The notes under the pieces: model-generated
What the model was told of the DNA's origin: nothing
Seen by the model: the letters and a program-made list of their open reading frames with translations, nothing else
Databases searched by the model: none
Shown here: positions 62,760-64,000 of the stretch, piece by piece
Numbering within the stretch: the stretch's first letter is position 1
Layout of the letters: each line of letters starts with the position of its first letter
Origin: JAGPUQ01 sp036677085
Lineage (GTDB): Bacteria; Pseudomonadota; Gammaproteobacteria; Pseudomonadales; Porticoccaceae
Reading direction: 5' to 3'
NCBI GenBank assembly: GCA_036677085.1
Contig: JAKFFI010000006.1
Coordinates: 124,001 to 188,000 of the forward strand
DNA: 64,000 bases
Program-made: the position numbers and the translations under genes

Positions 62760-63442
62760 GTCAGTTCGACTTCCTCGAGCGCGAATGGTCGGCGGTTCAC
62801 GACGCCGCTGCCAAGGCGGAAGTCGCGGTGCTCGAACAGGTCCGCCGACGCCTGCGCAACCTGCTGCGGCTGATCGACCGAGTAAGCTGCAAACCGCTCT
62901 ATACCGACTTTGAGGAAGTGATGAGCGGCGAGACGGCGGTCGATCTGCCGGGCTTCGGCCACGGCACCGACTACGCGAAGTTTCGGGCCAAGGCGCGGGC
63001 GTTCCTGCGCGCCCATCAGGACCATGTCGCGATTCACAGGCTGCGGATGAACATGCCGTTGACCGCTGCCGATCTATCCGAGCTTCAGCGCATGCTCGCA
63101 CACAGCGGGGTCGGCGCTGCGGAAGACCTTCAGCGTGCCGCCGAGGAGTCGCAAGGGCTGGGTCTGTTTGTGCGCTCGCTGGTCGGCCTCGACCGGCAAG
63201 TGGCGAAGGAAGCCCTAGCCGAATTCCTCAACGGCAAGGCCTGGAACGCCAATCAGATCGAGTTCGTGAACCTGATCGTGAACCACCTCACCGCGCACGG
63301 CGTGATGGCAGCCGCGATGCTGTACGAGTCCCCGTTCACAGACCTGACGCCACAGGGGCCAGACGGGCTGTTCAGTTCGGGCCAGGTGGATGAGCTCGTC
63401 AAGATCCTGGATTCCGTGCGCGCACGGGCGATCGCCGCATGA
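62756..63442 (+). pseudogene. Internally deleted type I restriction subunit HsdR
   Basis: The 228-residue frame joins an HsdR N-terminus (MSQFDFLEREWSAVHDAAAKAE) directly to its C-terminal part (VRRRLRNLLRLIDRVSCKPLYTDFEE, then AFLRAHQDHVAIHRLRMNMPLT and LNGKAWNANQIEFVNLIVNHLT, an EcoEI_R_C-like domain). The nuclease and helicase motor, several hundred residues, are missing. It overlaps the preceding stop (ATGA). It may be a remnant or a reduced functional protein. Confidence 0.75.
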
Positions 63443-63494
63443 CAGGCCGGCGCGTGGTCATCGCCGCCGGGGCGCGGGCGGGGAGGGCGGGTTG

Positions 63495-64000
63495 ATGGAC
63501 GGGCGGCCGGGCGGTGAGGTGATCGTCTACGAGGCCCCAGACGGCGAGGTCCGGGTGGATGTGCGCCTCGATCGGGACACGGTCTGGCTGACCCAGGCGC
63601 AGATGGCCGAGCTGTTCGGGCGGGAGCGCTCGGTCGTCACCAAGCACGTCCGGAACACGTTCCGGGAAGGCGAACTGGATCCTGCGGCAGTATGTGCAAA
63701 ATTTGCACATACTGCCGCGGACGGGAAAACCTACCAGGTCGACCACTACAACCTCGACGTCGTCATTTCGGTCGGCTATCGCGTCAAGTCGTTGCGCGGC
63801 ACCCAGTTCCGCATCTGGGCCACCCGCACGCTGCGCGAGCACTTGGTGCGGGGCTACACGATCAACCAGCAGCGCTTCGAGCAGAACGCGCGCGAGCTGG
63901 AAGCTGCGCTGGCACTGGTCCGCAAGGCCGCCGCCGGCGAGGCGCTGACGTCCGACCAGGGCCGCGGGCTGGTCGATGTCATTGCCCGCTATACGCAGAC
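63495..64000 (+). CDS. RhuM family protein, C-terminus beyond window
   Basis: At least 168 residues: VDVRLDRDTVWLTQAQMAELFGRERSVVTKHVRNTFREGEL (helix-turn-helix), AVCAKFAHTAADGKTYQVDHYNLDVVISVGYRVKSLRGTQFRIWAT. RhuM proteins cluster with restriction and Fic genes on genomic islands and may be fused to Fic domains; their function is poorly known. A perfect 35-bp palindrome lies in the gene. Confidence 0.88.
   Translation, partial: MDGRPGGEVIVYEAPDGEVRVDVRLDRDTVWLTQAQMAELFGRERSVVTKHVRNTFREGELDPAAVCAKFAHTAADGKTYQVDHYNLDVVISVGYRVKSLRGTQFRIWATRTLREHLVRGYTINQQRFEQNARELEAALALVRKAAAGEALTSDQGRGLVDVIARYTQ
63684..63718. repeat. 35-bp perfect palindrome inside the RhuM gene
   Basis: The 17-bp arm GCGGCAGTATGTGCAAA, one central A, then the exact reverse complement. 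It encodes AAVCAKFAHTAA. It could form a strong hairpin or serve as a protein-binding site. Confidence 0.9.

Noticed and set aside
61848..63101. 417-codon minus-strand frame
   Set aside because: It is antisense to the Fic chimera and HsdR remnant, with no recognisable motif.

Overview
The window is GC-rich, densely packed bacterial chromosome. It carries housekeeping clusters in a gammaproteobacterial order: purEK, prfB-lysS, queA-tgt-secDF, divergent rne/rluC, maf-yceD-rpmF-plsX-fabD-fabG-acpP-pabC-mltG-tmk-holB-pilZ-tatD. Two Baeyer-Villiger type flavin monooxygenases and two luciferase-like flavin monooxygenases suggest an aerobic organism able to oxidise ketones, hydrocarbons or terpenoids. 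The genus cannot be fixed from sequence alone.

Layout. 0-12.5 kb: a cyclopropane fatty acid synthase cut by the window start (minus), purE-purK, a luciferase-like enzyme, a lipoprotein coupled to a TPR-Fic protein, nfeD and a stomatin-like protein, prfB with its programmed +1 frameshift, lysS, ung and a small coiled-coil protein. 12.5-17 kb: two Baeyer-Villiger monooxygenases on the minus strand, a small orphan gene and tRNA-Leu(CAG). 17-22.3 kb: rnr, a strictosidine synthase-like beta-propeller protein, rlmB and a CDP-alcohol phosphatidyltransferase.

22.35-28.42 kb: a compact integrative element of about 6.07 kb in the 3' half of tRNA-Leu(CAA), bounded by 58-bp direct repeats. It encodes a tyrosine integrase, an AlpA/excisionase-like protein, a replication-initiator-like protein whose gene contains four iterons, a small cysteine-rich protein, a stand-alone Spo11/topoisomerase VI A-like Toprim protein, a terminase-small-subunit-like protein and several unknowns. 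Paired TCTGCTACAT sites occur at both ends and once inside. It has no capsid, tail or large terminase gene and looks like a phage satellite. It is the strongest candidate here for an undescribed system.

28.5-43.8 kb: a second luciferase-like enzyme, queA-tgt-secD-secF (yajC is missing from its usual place), an M13 metallopeptidase with a DoxX protein, transaldolase, RNase E with a long leader, rluC and a Maf protein. 43.9-56.3 kb: the lipid-synthesis and replication-accessory cluster, which lacks fabH and fabF at their usual positions, then a dimeric dUTPase, mdh, a peroxiredoxin, the displaced yajC and a PLP desulfhydrase.

56.3-64 kb is accessory DNA entered across an IS1380-family remnant. 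It holds a minus-strand redox operon: an FAD/[2Fe-2S]/membrane-helix hybrid protein, an 11-haem cytochrome, a DUF3365-type haem protein, a small cytochrome c and a globin. A defence or toxin graveyard follows: an ATPase-Fic chimera with a frameshift, an internally deleted HsdR, and a RhuM gene with a perfect 35-bp palindrome that runs off the window end.
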